Assembly (NCBI RefSeq): GCF_001420995.1
Contig: NZ_CP012184.1
Span: forward strand, 1,844,501-1,908,500
DNA length: 64,000 bases
Source of the DNA: Pseudonocardia sp. EC080619-01
GTDB lineage: Bacteria > Actinomycetota > Actinomycetes > Mycobacteriales > Pseudonocardiaceae
Direction: 5' to 3'
A model generated the notes under the pieces. It was given only the letters and a program-made list of their open reading frames with translations, made no database searches and was not told the DNA's origin. A program made the translations under genes and the position numbers. This document shows positions 34,949 to 43,266 of the stretch, piece by piece; position 1 is the first letter of the stretch, and each line of letters opens with the position of its first letter.

Positions 34949-35671
34949 TCAGGCGGCCCGCGCGATCGTCGCGAGCCCTGCGGAGTACCGGGTCAGCACG
35001 GCGCGGACGACGTCGTCGTGCACGCCCAGCGGACCACCGACGACGTCGGCCCCCGACTCCAGCAGCCGGTTCTGGAAGACCCCGGGCGCGAGCAGCCAGG
35101 ACGCGACCGCGACCCGCTCCTCCCCCGCCGCGTGCAGGCCCTCGACCAGCGCGGACACGGTCGGCGTCCCGGTCGCGGCGAACCCCGTCCGGACCCGCCG
35201 ACCGACCAGCGCCGACAGCATCCCGGCGGCCGCACGCACCTCGGCGACCGCGGACGGGTCGGACGACCCGGCGGCGGCGAGCACGACGGCGTCACCGTCG
35301 CGGTAGCCGGCGTCGCGCAGCCGGTGCAGCGCCGCCGAGGCGAGCAACGGGTCGGGGCCGAGCGCGGGCGTCGTCGGGAACCGGGCCGGGTCGGCACCGG
35401 CCTCCGCGAGCTGCGCGGGCAGGTCGACGCGCACGTGGTAGCCGGAGGCGAGGAACGCCGGGACGACCACCGCCCCGTCGTACCCGCGATCCTGCAGCGC
35501 GAGGACGGCGTCGACGACCTTCGGCCCCCGGACGTCGACGTAACAGATCTCCACCTGCGGCCCGTGCTCGGCGACGGCCGACGCCAGCGACCGGACGACG
35601 GCGTCGGCCGCGTCGGACCGCGACCCGTGCGCCACCAGCAGCAGCGGCGGCGTCGTGCCCGTGCGGCTCAT
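34949..35671 (-). CDS. Sirohydrochlorin chelatase-like protein (CbiX/SirB family)
   Basis: 240 residues made of two CbiX-like halves. The first has LLLVAHGSRSDAAD with the metal-binding His and ASGYHVRVDLP with the second His. The second half has ATGTPTVSALVEGL and LLAPGVFQNRLLE. Family members insert iron or cobalt into sirohydrochlorin. Its location after nirB, nirD and hemD indicates siroheme supply for nitrite reductase. ATG 35671 overlaps the HemD-fusion stop by four bases. Confidence 0.88.
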   Translation of the reverse strand: MSRTGTTPPLLLVAHGSRSDAADAVVRSLASAVAEHGPQVEICYVDVRGPKVVDAVLALQDRGYDGAVVVPAFLASGYHVRVDLPAQLAEAGADPARFPTTPALGPDPLLASAALHRLRDAGYRDGDAVVLAAAGSSDPSAVAEVRAAAGMLSALVGRRVRTGFAATGTPTVSALVEGLHAAGEERVAVASWLLAPGVFQNRLLESGADVVGGPLGVHDDVVRAVLTRYSAGLATIARAA

Positions 35672-36852
35672 CGCTCGTCCCCCGGCACGTCGGCGCAGTG
35701 CCCCTCGTGCCCGGGTTCCAGTGCCAGCCGGTAGCCGCGGCGGACGACGGTCTGGACCAGCCCGGGGACGCCGAGGGCGGCGCGCAGCCGGGCGATCGCG
35801 TTCTCCACGGCGTGCTCGTCACCGGCCCCGCCGGGCTGGGCCGCGAGCAGCTCCGCGCGGGACACGACCCGCCCGGGCCGCCGGGCCAGGACACGCAGGA
35901 GTGTCATCGGCGTCGGCGGGAGCGGGCACAGCCGCCCGTCGACGAGCACCGCGTGCCCGCGCAGCTCCAGCAGGTGCCCGGCGACCGGCAGCCGGCGTGC
36001 CCGGGCCGGGGCGACGGACTCGCAGGTCCGGACCATCGCGCCGAGGCGGGAGCGCTGCGGCTGCACGGTCGGCACGTCCAGCGCCTCCAGCGGCGCCGCC
36101 GTCACCGGGCCGACGCACAGCGTCAGCACCGGGCCGCGCAACGCGGTCAGCAGCTCGTCGCGCACGCCCCGCTCGGCGGCGCGGGACAGGATCCCGGCCG
36201 CGGCGGGTGCGCTGGTGAAGGACAGGACGTCGATCCCACCGGCCAGGGTGGCGTCGATCAGCCGGTCCAGCGGGGCGATGTCGACGGGCGGCGCCCACCG
36301 GTACACCGGCACCGTGACGACCTCGGCCCCGGCGAGCTCGAGGGCCTCGACGACGTCCGGCAACGGCTCGCCGTGCAGCTGGACGGCGATCCGGCGGCCC
36401 TCGACGCCACGTTCGAGGAGGTGCTCCAGCACCTCGGCGGTCGACTCGGACTCGGGTGACCAGGCGTCGACCAGGCCGGACGCGCGGATCGCCCCGCGCG
36501 CCTTCGGGCCGCGGGCCAGCATCTCCGACCGGCCGAGCGCGGTGAGGAGGTCCTCGCCGAGGCCCCAGCCGTCGGCGGCCTCGATCCAGCCGCGGTAGCC
36601 GATGCCCGTCGTCGCGACGGTGATGTCCGGCGGGGCCGCGACGAGTTCGCGGGTGCGCGTCTCCAGGTCGTGGTCGTCGGCGAGCGCGACGATGCGCAGG
36701 GCGGCGCCGTGCTGGATGCAGGCACCGCGACGCTCCAGCATCGTGGCGAGCTCCTCGGCCCGGCGGGCAGCGGTGATCCCGATCGTGAACCCCGCCAGCG
36801 GGGGCGCGGCCTCCGTGGCGTGGGCAGCCTCTCGGGCGGCGGGGCGGGTCAC
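35668..36852 (-). CDS. Uroporphyrinogen-III synthase fused to winged-helix domain
   Basis: 394 residues from GTG 36852, which follows a tandem GGAGGAAC RBS. Residues of about 15-270 are HemD-like (AGFTIGITAARRAEELATML, then SFTSAPAAAGIL). Residues of about 280-385 form an OmpR-type winged helix (LPPTPMTLLRVLARRPGRVV, VENAIARLRAAL, VVRRGYRL). The fusion is known from actinobacteria next to nirBD. It may make uroporphyrinogen III for siroheme, regulate the locus, or both. There is no receiver domain, so any signal would act through the HemD part. Confidence 0.9.
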   Translation of the reverse strand: MTRPAAREAAHATEAAPPLAGFTIGITAARRAEELATMLERRGACIQHGAALRIVALADDHDLETRTRELVAAPPDITVATTGIGYRGWIEAADGWGLGEDLLTALGRSEMLARGPKARGAIRASGLVDAWSPESESTAEVLEHLLERGVEGRRIAVQLHGEPLPDVVEALELAGAEVVTVPVYRWAPPVDIAPLDRLIDATLAGGIDVLSFTSAPAAAGILSRAAERGVRDELLTALRGPVLTLCVGPVTAAPLEALDVPTVQPQRSRLGAMVRTCESVAPARARRLPVAGHLLELRGHAVLVDGRLCPLPPTPMTLLRVLARRPGRVVSRAELLAAQPGGAGDEHAVENAIARLRAALGVPGLVQTVVRRGYRLALEPGHEGHCADVPGDER

Positions 36853-36953
36853 CGTTCCTCCGTTCCTCCGGCGCGCCGCCGATCGGGCTCGGACGGCGGG
36901 AAGCCCGGGGGCGTCGCGTGTGGTGGTGGTCGCGGCGGTGCGGGTCGGGTCCC

Positions 36954-37334
36954 TCACCGTAGCCCGACCTGCACCGATCCGCCCACGACGCGGACCGCGA
37001 ACGCGGGGAGGCTCACACCGTCGTCGTCGAGACAGCGGCCGTCGCGCAGGGAGAACACCTGCTTGTGGATCGGCGACGCGACGGTCGGCTCGCCGCCGCG
37101 GTCCCCGACCAGCCCGCGGGACATGACCCCCGCCCCGGTGAAGGGGTCGATGTTGCCGACCGCGTGGACGGTGTCGCCGGACCGGCGGAACAGCGCGACC
37201 TGGACGTCGCCGACGAGCGCGGCGGCGCCCCGGTCGGGCCACAGCCGGTCCAGCGGGCAGACCGTCAGCCAGGCGGTGGGCTGCTCGGTGAGGTCGGCGG
37301 GCGTGGTGGTGGGGGACGCGTCGAGTGCGGTCAT
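36954..37334 (-). CDS. nirD: Nitrite reductase small subunit
   Basis: 126 residues. Rieske-like fold (LTVCPLDRLWPDRGAAAL, NIDPFTGAGVMSRGLVGD, SPIHKQVFSLRDGRC) without the Rieske Cys/His cluster ligands, as is normal for NirD. It forms the NADH-dependent assimilatory nitrite reductase with NirB. The start overlaps the nirB stop by four bases. Confidence 0.94.
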   Translation of the reverse strand: MTALDASPTTTPADLTEQPTAWLTVCPLDRLWPDRGAAALVGDVQVALFRRSGDTVHAVGNIDPFTGAGVMSRGLVGDRGGEPTVASPIHKQVFSLRDGRCLDDDGVSLPAFAVRVVGGSVQVGLR

Positions 37335-39871
37335 CGCGGGGACACCTCCGGGAGTCCGATGAGCACGGGTTCGTCCGGCCGGCCGGGCGCGGGCACGTTC
37401 TGGCCCCGTTCCTCCACGAACCGGATCGTCGGGTCGGGCGCCTCCGGTGCGTTCACGAAGGAGACGAAGCGGGACAGCTTCTCCGGGTCGGCGAGGACGC
37501 CGGCCCACTCGTCGGCGTAGGAGTCGACGTGGCGCTCCATGGCGGCGTCGAGGTCCGCGCAGATGCCGAGCGAGTCGTCGACGATCACCGAGCGCAGGTG
37601 GTCGAGCCCGCCCTCCATCGACTCGATCCACGGCGCGGTGCGCTGCAGCCGGTCGGCGGTGCGGACGTAGAACATGAGGAACCGGTCGATGGTCCGGATC
37701 AGGGTCTCGGAGTCGACGTCGGAGACCAGGAGCTCGGCATGCCGTGGGGTGAAGCCGCCGTTGCCGCCGACGTAGAGGTTCCAGCCCTGCTCGGTCGCGA
37801 TCACGCCGAAGTCCTTGGACCGGGCCTCCGCGCACTCCCGGGCGCATCCGGAGACGCCGGACTTGAGCTTGTGCGGCGAGCGCAGGCCCCGGTAGCGGAG
37901 CTCCAGCTCGACGGCCATCCCGACCGAGTCCTGCACGCCGTAGCGGCACCAGGTCGTCCCGACGCACGACTTCACGGTGCGCAGCGACTTGCCGTACGCG
38001 TGCCCGGACTCGAACCCGGCGTCGACCAGCCGCGTCCAGATCGCCGGGAGGTCCTCCACCCGGGCCCCGAACATGTCGATCCGCTGCCCGCCGGTGATCT
38101 TGGTGTAGAGCCCGAAGTCGCGGGCCACCTCGCCGATCACGATCAGGCCCTCCGCCGTCACCTCTCCGCCCGCGATCCGCGGGACCACCGAGTAGGTGCC
38201 GTTGCGCTGCAGGTTCGCCAGGAAGTGGTCGTTGGTGTCCTGCAACGAGGCGCGCTCGGCGTCGAGGACGTGCCCGTTGTAGAGCGTCGCCAGGATCGAC
38301 GCGACGACCGGCTTGCAGATGTCGCAGCCGCTGCCGCGGCCGTGCGACTCCACCAGGGCGGAGAACGAGGTGATCCCGGCCCCGGCGACGATCTGGAACA
38401 GCTCGGCGCGGGAGTGGTCGAAGTGCTCGCACAGGGCCTTCGAGACCTCGACGCCCTCCTGCTCCAGGATCCGCTTCAGGGTGGGGACGCAGGACCCGCA
38501 CGTCGTGCCGGCCCGGGTGCACGCCTTCAGCGCCGGGACGTCGTGCGCGCCGTCGTGGATGGCGGTGCAGAGGTCGCCCTTGGTGACGGCGTTGCACGAG
38601 CAGATCTGCGCGGAGTCCGGCAGCGCGGACGCGTCCGGCTCGGCACCGCCCTTCGAGATCAGCGTGACCGGGTCGTCCGGGAGCTGCGCGCCGACCAGCG
38701 GGCGCAGCACGCCGTAGCGGGACGCGTCACCGACGAGGACCCCGCCCAGCAGCGTCGACGCGTCGTCGGACACCACGAGCTTCGAGTACGTCCCCGCGAC
38801 CGGGTCGTTGACGACGATCTCCAGCGCGCCCTCGGTGGACGCGTGCGCGTCACCGAAGCTGGCGACGTCGACACCCAGCAGCTTGAGCTGGGTGGACATG
38901 TCGAGCTCCTCGGGCGTCATCCGCGCCGGACCGCCGAGCAGCCGGTCCGCGACGACCTCGGCCATCGCGTAGCCGGGGGCGACGAGCCCGTAGGTGCGCC
39001 CCTCGAGCGCGGCGCACTCGCCGATCGCCCACACGGCGTCGTCGGAGGTGCGGCAGCGGTCGTCGACCAGGACACCGCCGCGCTCCCCGACCGGCAGGCC
39101 GCTGTCCCGCGCGAGCTGGTCGGCGGCGCGGATGCCCGCCGAGAAGACGACGACGTCGGCGTCCAGCTCGACACCGTCGGACAGCGTCGCGACCAGCCGG
39201 TCGCGGTCCCGGGCGACGCCGGTCAGCGAGACTCCGGCGCGGACCGCGATGCCCTGCGACTCGACGAGCGACCGCAGCAGCGCGCCGCCGCCGTCGTCGA
39301 CCTGGACGGGCATCAGCCGCGGCGCGATCTCGACGACCTGCGGCGACAGGCCCAGCAGCCGCATCGCCCGCGCGGCCTCCAGACCGAGCAGCCCACCCCC
39401 GACGACGACGGCCGAGCGCCGCCCGGGCGCGGTCGTCGCGACCGCGGCAGCGGCGGCACCGGAGATCGCGTCGAGGTCGTCGAGCGTGCGGTAGACGAAG
39501 CATCCGGGCAGGTCACGGCCGTCGACCGGCGGGACGAACGGGTACGAGCCGGTGGCGAGCACCAGCGCGTCGTAGTCGAACGTGCGGCCCGACGCGGTGG
39601 TGACGCGGCGGGCGTCGCGGTCGATCCGGGAGACGGCGTCGCCGAGGTGGTAGGTGACGAGCGGGTCGCCGCGCAGCCCGTCGTCGTCGAGGCGCAGTTC
39701 CTCCTCGGACCTCCCGTCGACGTAGGAGGAGAGCGCGACCCGGTCGTACGCCCGGCGGGTCTCCTCGCCGAGGACGGTGATCTCCCAGGTGCCCGCGGTG
39801 TCCCGGTCGCGCATCGCCGACACCAGGCGGTGCCCGACCATGCCGTTCCCGACGACCACCAGACGGCTCAT
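37331..39871 (-). CDS. nirB: Nitrite reductase (NADH) large subunit
   Basis: 846 residues. The FAD/NAD domain is at the N terminus (VVVGNGMVGHR, then VVVGGGLLGLEAA). A BFD-type [2Fe-2S] site uses C424, C426, C458 and C461. The siroheme/[4Fe-4S] site uses C636-x5-C642 and C676-x3-C680. It reduces nitrite to ammonium in the cytoplasm. GGGAGAAGAGC precedes the ATG. The upstream region carries two GTAAC-type boxes (see promoter entry). Confidence 0.96.
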   Translation of the reverse strand: MSRLVVVGNGMVGHRLVSAMRDRDTAGTWEITVLGEETRRAYDRVALSSYVDGRSEEELRLDDDGLRGDPLVTYHLGDAVSRIDRDARRVTTASGRTFDYDALVLATGSYPFVPPVDGRDLPGCFVYRTLDDLDAISGAAAAAVATTAPGRRSAVVVGGGLLGLEAARAMRLLGLSPQVVEIAPRLMPVQVDDGGGALLRSLVESQGIAVRAGVSLTGVARDRDRLVATLSDGVELDADVVVFSAGIRAADQLARDSGLPVGERGGVLVDDRCRTSDDAVWAIGECAALEGRTYGLVAPGYAMAEVVADRLLGGPARMTPEELDMSTQLKLLGVDVASFGDAHASTEGALEIVVNDPVAGTYSKLVVSDDASTLLGGVLVGDASRYGVLRPLVGAQLPDDPVTLISKGGAEPDASALPDSAQICSCNAVTKGDLCTAIHDGAHDVPALKACTRAGTTCGSCVPTLKRILEQEGVEVSKALCEHFDHSRAELFQIVAGAGITSFSALVESHGRGSGCDICKPVVASILATLYNGHVLDAERASLQDTNDHFLANLQRNGTYSVVPRIAGGEVTAEGLIVIGEVARDFGLYTKITGGQRIDMFGARVEDLPAIWTRLVDAGFESGHAYGKSLRTVKSCVGTTWCRYGVQDSVGMAVELELRYRGLRSPHKLKSGVSGCARECAEARSKDFGVIATEQGWNLYVGGNGGFTPRHAELLVSDVDSETLIRTIDRFLMFYVRTADRLQRTAPWIESMEGGLDHLRSVIVDDSLGICADLDAAMERHVDSYADEWAGVLADPEKLSRFVSFVNAPEAPDPTIRFVEERGQNVPAPGRPDEPVLIGLPEVSPR

Positions 39872-39908
39872 GCTCTTCTCCCTCGTTCCCTCGTCGCGCT
39901 GGCCACCG

Positions 39909-39962
39909 ACGGTAGGAACGGGGAGTTACGTGGAGACGGCCCGCGATTGCACGGGAGTTACG
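39909..39962 (-). promoter_or_regulatory. nirB promoter with two GlnR-like half-boxes
   Basis: Two direct copies of CGTAACTCCC (minus strand; 39930-39921 and 39962-39953) lie 32 bases apart, about three helical turns. Each contains GTAAC, the first element of the GlnR box, and the upstream copy is followed after six bases by GCAAT (compare GAAAC). A TACCGT at 39914-39909 could be the -10. GlnR control is inferred. Confidence 0.5.
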
Positions 39963-40143
39963 AGGTGCTCATTCCCCGCGGACGGCGACCGTGAGCGCCC
40001 CGCACCGCCCGGCGGCGCCCCGGCGGCGCCCCGGCGGCGCCGCACCTGTTGCCGTGCGATGAACCCCCGACCCGCGAACGCTCACCGGATCGGCAGGTGC
40101 TCGCCCGATCGCGTGAGCGTCGACGGACTCCGCGAGCGTCTCC

Positions 40144-40241
40144 GGGGCCGGGGCCGGGGCCGGGGCCGGGGCCGGGTGCGGGGTGCGGGGTGCGGGTGCG
40201 GGTGCGGGTGCGGGTGCGGGTGCGGGTGCGGGTGCGGGTGC
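40144..40241 (+). repeat. Simple-sequence tract (GGGGCC)5 then (GGGTGC)n
   Basis: Five exact GGGGCC units (40144-40173) run into GGGTGC-type units, the last eight exact (40194-40241). A shorter 11-base GGCGGCGCCCC repeat is at 40011-40041. They fill most of the 393-base gap 39872-40264 between the small HTH gene and nirB, which has no credible gene apart from the nirB promoter. G-quadruplex formation on the plus strand is likely. Confidence 0.9.
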
Positions 40242-40264
40242 GGTGAGCGTGGGGGGAGGCGGTG

Positions 40265-40663
40265 TCAGGGGCGGGTGGCGGGGTCGAAGGCCGTGCGGTC
40301 GTGGCCCTCGACCACGGCGGCCACGCGGGGCGCCCAGCGCTCGTGCGCCGACTGGCGGGTGATCCCGGCGGCCCGGCCGATCGTGTCCCAGCTGACCCCG
40401 GTGTGCCGGAGCGCGACCAGGTGCGGCAGCAGGTCGAGCCCGGCGGCCAGCCCGATCCGGAAGGCGACGAGCCGCCACGCGGTCTCCCGCTGCACGGGCA
40501 CGTCGGTGCCCTGCTCGGCCTCCCACTCCGGGGTGCCGGGCAGCGGCGGGACGCCGGCGATCGCGTCGGCGTGCCGGTCGTGCTCGGCGACGGCGGCCGC
40601 GGTGACGGCGTTCGCCGCCGGGGTGACGTCGACCGTGAGGACGTGGTCCGGGATCGTGGTCAT
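40265..40663 (-). CDS. Small HTH protein, unknown family
   Basis: 132 residues from an ATG. The middle is helical and hydrophobic (AWRLVAFRIGLAAGLDLLPH). It is followed by a likely helix-turn-helix, VSWDTIGRAAGITRQSAHER, in which the second helix would contact DNA. I do not recognise a named family. A perfect 19-base palindrome sits two bases upstream of the start codon, so it probably represses itself. It lies between narK and nirB on the same strand, so a link to nitrogen control is possible but unproven. Confidence 0.7.
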   Translation of the reverse strand: MTTIPDHVLTVDVTPAANAVTAAAVAEHDRHADAIAGVPPLPGTPEWEAEQGTDVPVQRETAWRLVAFRIGLAAGLDLLPHLVALRHTGVSWDTIGRAAGITRQSAHERWAPRVAAVVEGHDRTAFDPATRP

Positions 40664-40665
40664 GT

Positions 40666-40684
40666 TGTCAGGTTAACCCTGACA
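40666..40684. promoter_or_regulatory. 19-bp palindromic operator at the HTH gene start
   Basis: TGTCAGG and CCTGACA are separated by TTAAC, perfectly symmetrical in the arms, two bases before the ATG at 40663. The GTTAA centre is unusually AT-rich for this DNA. Autoregulation is the simplest reading. Confidence 0.6.
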
Positions 40685-40706
40685 GTGAGGACGGCAACGG
40701 GTTTCC

Positions 40707-40790
40707 GTGTACGGGCGTCCCGGACACCCGTACACAGAACCGGCCCGGCGTCCGCGCCGCGGGCATGCGGCGCGGCCGTCGGGCCGGTTC
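40707..40790. terminator. Two tandem hairpins downstream of narK
   Basis: Hairpin A (40737-40746 with 40781-40790, 10-bp arms, plus inner GCGCCGC/GCGGCGC) and hairpin B (40707-40715 with 40727-40735, 9-bp arms, plus inner GTCC/GGAC) follow the narK stop in the direction of transcription and precede the HTH gene operator. Together they should insulate the two genes. Confidence 0.75.
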
Positions 40791-40806
40791 GGTGCGGTGG
40801 GGGAGG

Positions 40807-42171
40807 TCAGACCCGGGCGAGCTCCGCACCACCGGGGACGGACGCCTGCTTCGGCCGCAGGTAGACCGCCCAGGTGACGCCGATGCACACCACGTAGAAG
40901 GCGAGGAAGGCCCAGAACGCCGGGGTGCCCGACTGCACGGACAGGAACGACTGCCGGAAGGCCAGGTTGATGAACAGACCACCGAGCGCACCGACCGCAC
41001 CGGCGATGCCGATCACCGCGCCGGACAGCCGGCGCGCGGTGCCGAGCTCGGTCTCCCGGTCGGCGCCCTCGGCGATCGCGATCCGGGCCCGCCCCGTGAA
41101 GATCGCCGGGATCATCTTGTAGGTCGAGCCGTTGCCGATGCCGGACAGCGTGAACAGCAGGATGAAGCCGGCCGTGAAGAACCCGAGCGACTGCGCACCG
41201 GACGCGGCGATGATGATCGCCGTCGCCACCGCCATGCCGGCGAAGTTCCACAGCGTGACGGTCGCGCCGCCGAACCGGTCGGCCAGCTTGCCGCCGTAGG
41301 GACGGATCAGGGAGCCGATGAGCGGGCCGATGAAGGTGACCATCGCGGCCTGCAGCGGCGTCCGGTCGAACTGGTTCTGCAGCACCAGCCCGAACGCGAA
41401 GGAGTAGCCGATGAAGGACCCGAAGGTGCCGATGTAGAGGAACGACATGATCCAGGTCTGCCGGTCCCGGCAGGCCTCGACGAACGCGCCGGTGTCGTTC
41501 GACATCGCCGCGATGTTGTCCATCCGCACCCAGGCGAGCGCCGCGGAGACGACGACCAGCGGGATGTAGATCGCGATCAGCACCCGGGGCTGGCCCGCGC
41601 CCAGCAGCGCGATCACCAGCAGGCCGAGCAGCTGGATCACCGGGACGCCGAGGTTCCCGCCGCCGGCGTTCAGCCCGAGCGCCCAGCCCTTGCTCTTCTC
41701 CGGGAAGAAGGCGTTGATGTTGGCCATCGACGAGGCGAAGTTGCCGCCACCGACACCGGCGAACGCGGCCACGACCAGCAGCGTCGTGTACGAGACCCCG
41801 GGCTGGACGACGACCATCGCCAGGATCAGCGGGACGATCAGCAGGGCCGCCGAGAACACCGTCCAGTTGCGACCGCCGAACCGCGCGACCGCGAACGTGT
41901 AGGGCAGCCGCAGGATCGACCCGACCAGGGTCGGCACCGCGACCAGGAAGAACTTCTGTGCCGCGTCGATGCCGTACTCCGGCCCCATGAACAGGACCAG
42001 GACCGACCACATCGTCCACACCGAGAACCCGATGTGCTCGGAGAAGATCGACTGCCAGAGGTTGCGGCTCGCGATCGCCTTGCCGGTGCGCTCCCAGAAG
42101 CCCTCGTCCTCGGGGTCCCAGTGCTCGATCCAGCGGCCGCCGATGCGGCGCGGGGATGCTGAGGTGGTCAC
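40807..42171 (-). CDS. narK: Nitrate/nitrite transporter (MFS, NarK/NasA type)
   Basis: 454 residues from GTG 42171 with AGGAG eight bases upstream. Twelve membrane helices. The nitrate signature GNFASSMANINAFFPEKSKG and its second-half counterpart GIGNGSTYKMIPAIF are present, with conserved Arg in ILRLPYTFAVARFGGRN. It imports nitrate or exchanges nitrite for assimilation by NirBD. A nitrate reductase gene is not in the window. The upstream region holds the best GlnR box seen here. Confidence 0.92.
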   Translation of the reverse strand: MTTSASPRRIGGRWIEHWDPEDEGFWERTGKAIASRNLWQSIFSEHIGFSVWTMWSVLVLFMGPEYGIDAAQKFFLVAVPTLVGSILRLPYTFAVARFGGRNWTVFSAALLIVPLILAMVVVQPGVSYTTLLVVAAFAGVGGGNFASSMANINAFFPEKSKGWALGLNAGGGNLGVPVIQLLGLLVIALLGAGQPRVLIAIYIPLVVVSAALAWVRMDNIAAMSNDTGAFVEACRDRQTWIMSFLYIGTFGSFIGYSFAFGLVLQNQFDRTPLQAAMVTFIGPLIGSLIRPYGGKLADRFGGATVTLWNFAGMAVATAIIIAASGAQSLGFFTAGFILLFTLSGIGNGSTYKMIPAIFTGRARIAIAEGADRETELGTARRLSGAVIGIAGAVGALGGLFINLAFRQSFLSVQSGTPAFWAFLAFYVVCIGVTWAVYLRPKQASVPGGAELARV

Positions 42172-42211
42172 GGATCGGTCTCCTGATCGCCGGCGTCTCA
42201 CGTCGGCGATG

Positions 42212-42264
42212 ACGCTAGGGAGCCCCAGTTTCCGTCGAATGGCCCCGCGTGACGTCCCCGAAAC
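42212..42264 (-). promoter_or_regulatory. narK promoter with GlnR box
   Basis: GTGACGTCCCCGAAAC at 42249-42264 (plus strand) fits gTnAc-N6-GaAAc exactly, and six bases further CTCAC (42271-42275) resembles a second GTnAC. A TAGCGT at 42217-42212 on the minus strand could be the -10, placing the box just upstream of the -35. GlnR activates nitrogen assimilation genes in actinomycetes. Confidence 0.6.
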
Positions 42265-42332
42265 GCTTATCTCACATCCACTTGCCGGAACCCGTGAGAA
42301 GTGGCGGCCCGGACGCCTCGCCGGGTCGCCGG

Positions 42333-43160
42333 TCAGAGCCGGCGGCTGACCAGCCCGGCGACGCGCTCGATGCCGGCCAGCGACTCGGTCGTCGCGTCGG
42401 GGTGCTGGGCGTGCAGCGCGAGCCGGTAGAGCACCGCGCGCAGCAGCGACTGCGGCCACTCGGGCAGCTCCGACCAGCGCTCGAGGAGATCGTCGTCGGC
42501 ACCGCCCCAGGCGACGGCGTCCACGACGACGACGGCCGCCGCCCACTCCGCGGGCCGCCAGAACGGCACGAGATCGAGGACGGCCGGTCGGCCGGTCGGG
42601 TCGAACAGCATCGCGCCGAAGAGCTCGCCGTGGACGACCTGCGGGGTGAGCCGGATCGTGCGCCGGTGCGCCGCCAGCTCCTCGAACAGCGCGCCGCCGG
42701 TCTCGGGGTGCAGGTCCAGCTTGCGCTCGCCGAACGCGGCGGCGGCGGAACGGGACAGCAGGTCGTCGCGGTCGTCGAGCAGCCGCGGGCGCAGCACCGT
42801 GGAGGTCGCGGCGTGCAGGCGCAGCGACGCGACGACGACCTCGTCGTGCCGCGGCTCCGGCGCGCCGGGCACGTAGCGCGACGCCGCCCACCCGCCGACG
42901 ACCCAGCGCCCGTCGGACGACCGGACCGGACGGGCCAGCCGGACACCGTCGACCTCGAGGTTCTCCAGGACCGTCGCCGACCAGGCGGCGACGACGTGGT
43001 CCGAGACCGGACGCAACAGCACGTCACCGCACTGCCAGGCCCGCTGCCCCGCCCACACCACGGGGCGCGGGGAGGTGTCTCGGACGCCGAACGCGACGCG
43101 GACGTGCTCGGGCAGGGCGCTCGCGGCCGGCGCGGTGGCGAGCGTGCGGGCTGCGGTCAC
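42333..43160 (-). CDS. TIGR02569-like phosphotransferase-fold protein
   Basis: 275 residues. It resembles the actinobacterial family next to moeZ (Rv3205c type): WQCGDVLLRPVSDHVVAAW, VVHGELFGAMLFDPTGRPAV and LDLVPFWRPAEWAAAVVVVD, which is an aminoglycoside-phosphotransferase-like catalytic loop with HGE in place of HGD. Function unknown. It lies 106 bases after the large low-complexity gene. Confidence 0.78.
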   Translation of the reverse strand: MTAARTLATAPAASALPEHVRVAFGVRDTSPRPVVWAGQRAWQCGDVLLRPVSDHVVAAWSATVLENLEVDGVRLARPVRSSDGRWVVGGWAASRYVPGAPEPRHDEVVVASLRLHAATSTVLRPRLLDDRDDLLSRSAAAAFGERKLDLHPETGGALFEELAAHRRTIRLTPQVVHGELFGAMLFDPTGRPAVLDLVPFWRPAEWAAAVVVVDAVAWGGADDDLLERWSELPEWPQSLLRAVLYRLALHAQHPDATTESLAGIERVAGLVSRRL

Positions 43161-43266
43161 GGCGGCGACGGTACCCCCGGAACCGGGGACTCCCTATCGC
43201 GCCACGCCAGGGACGGGTGCTCCCGGTTCCACGATCGGGTGGCCGCGGCCGTCGGACCGGCCGCGA

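Noticed and set aside
40008..40241. CRISPR-like repeats
   Set aside because: Units of 6 and 11 bases without spacers; simple-sequence DNA only.
39969..40526. Minus-strand frame with (Ala-Pro)n from the hexamer tracts
   Set aside because: Out of frame with the HTH gene and produced by the simple repeats.
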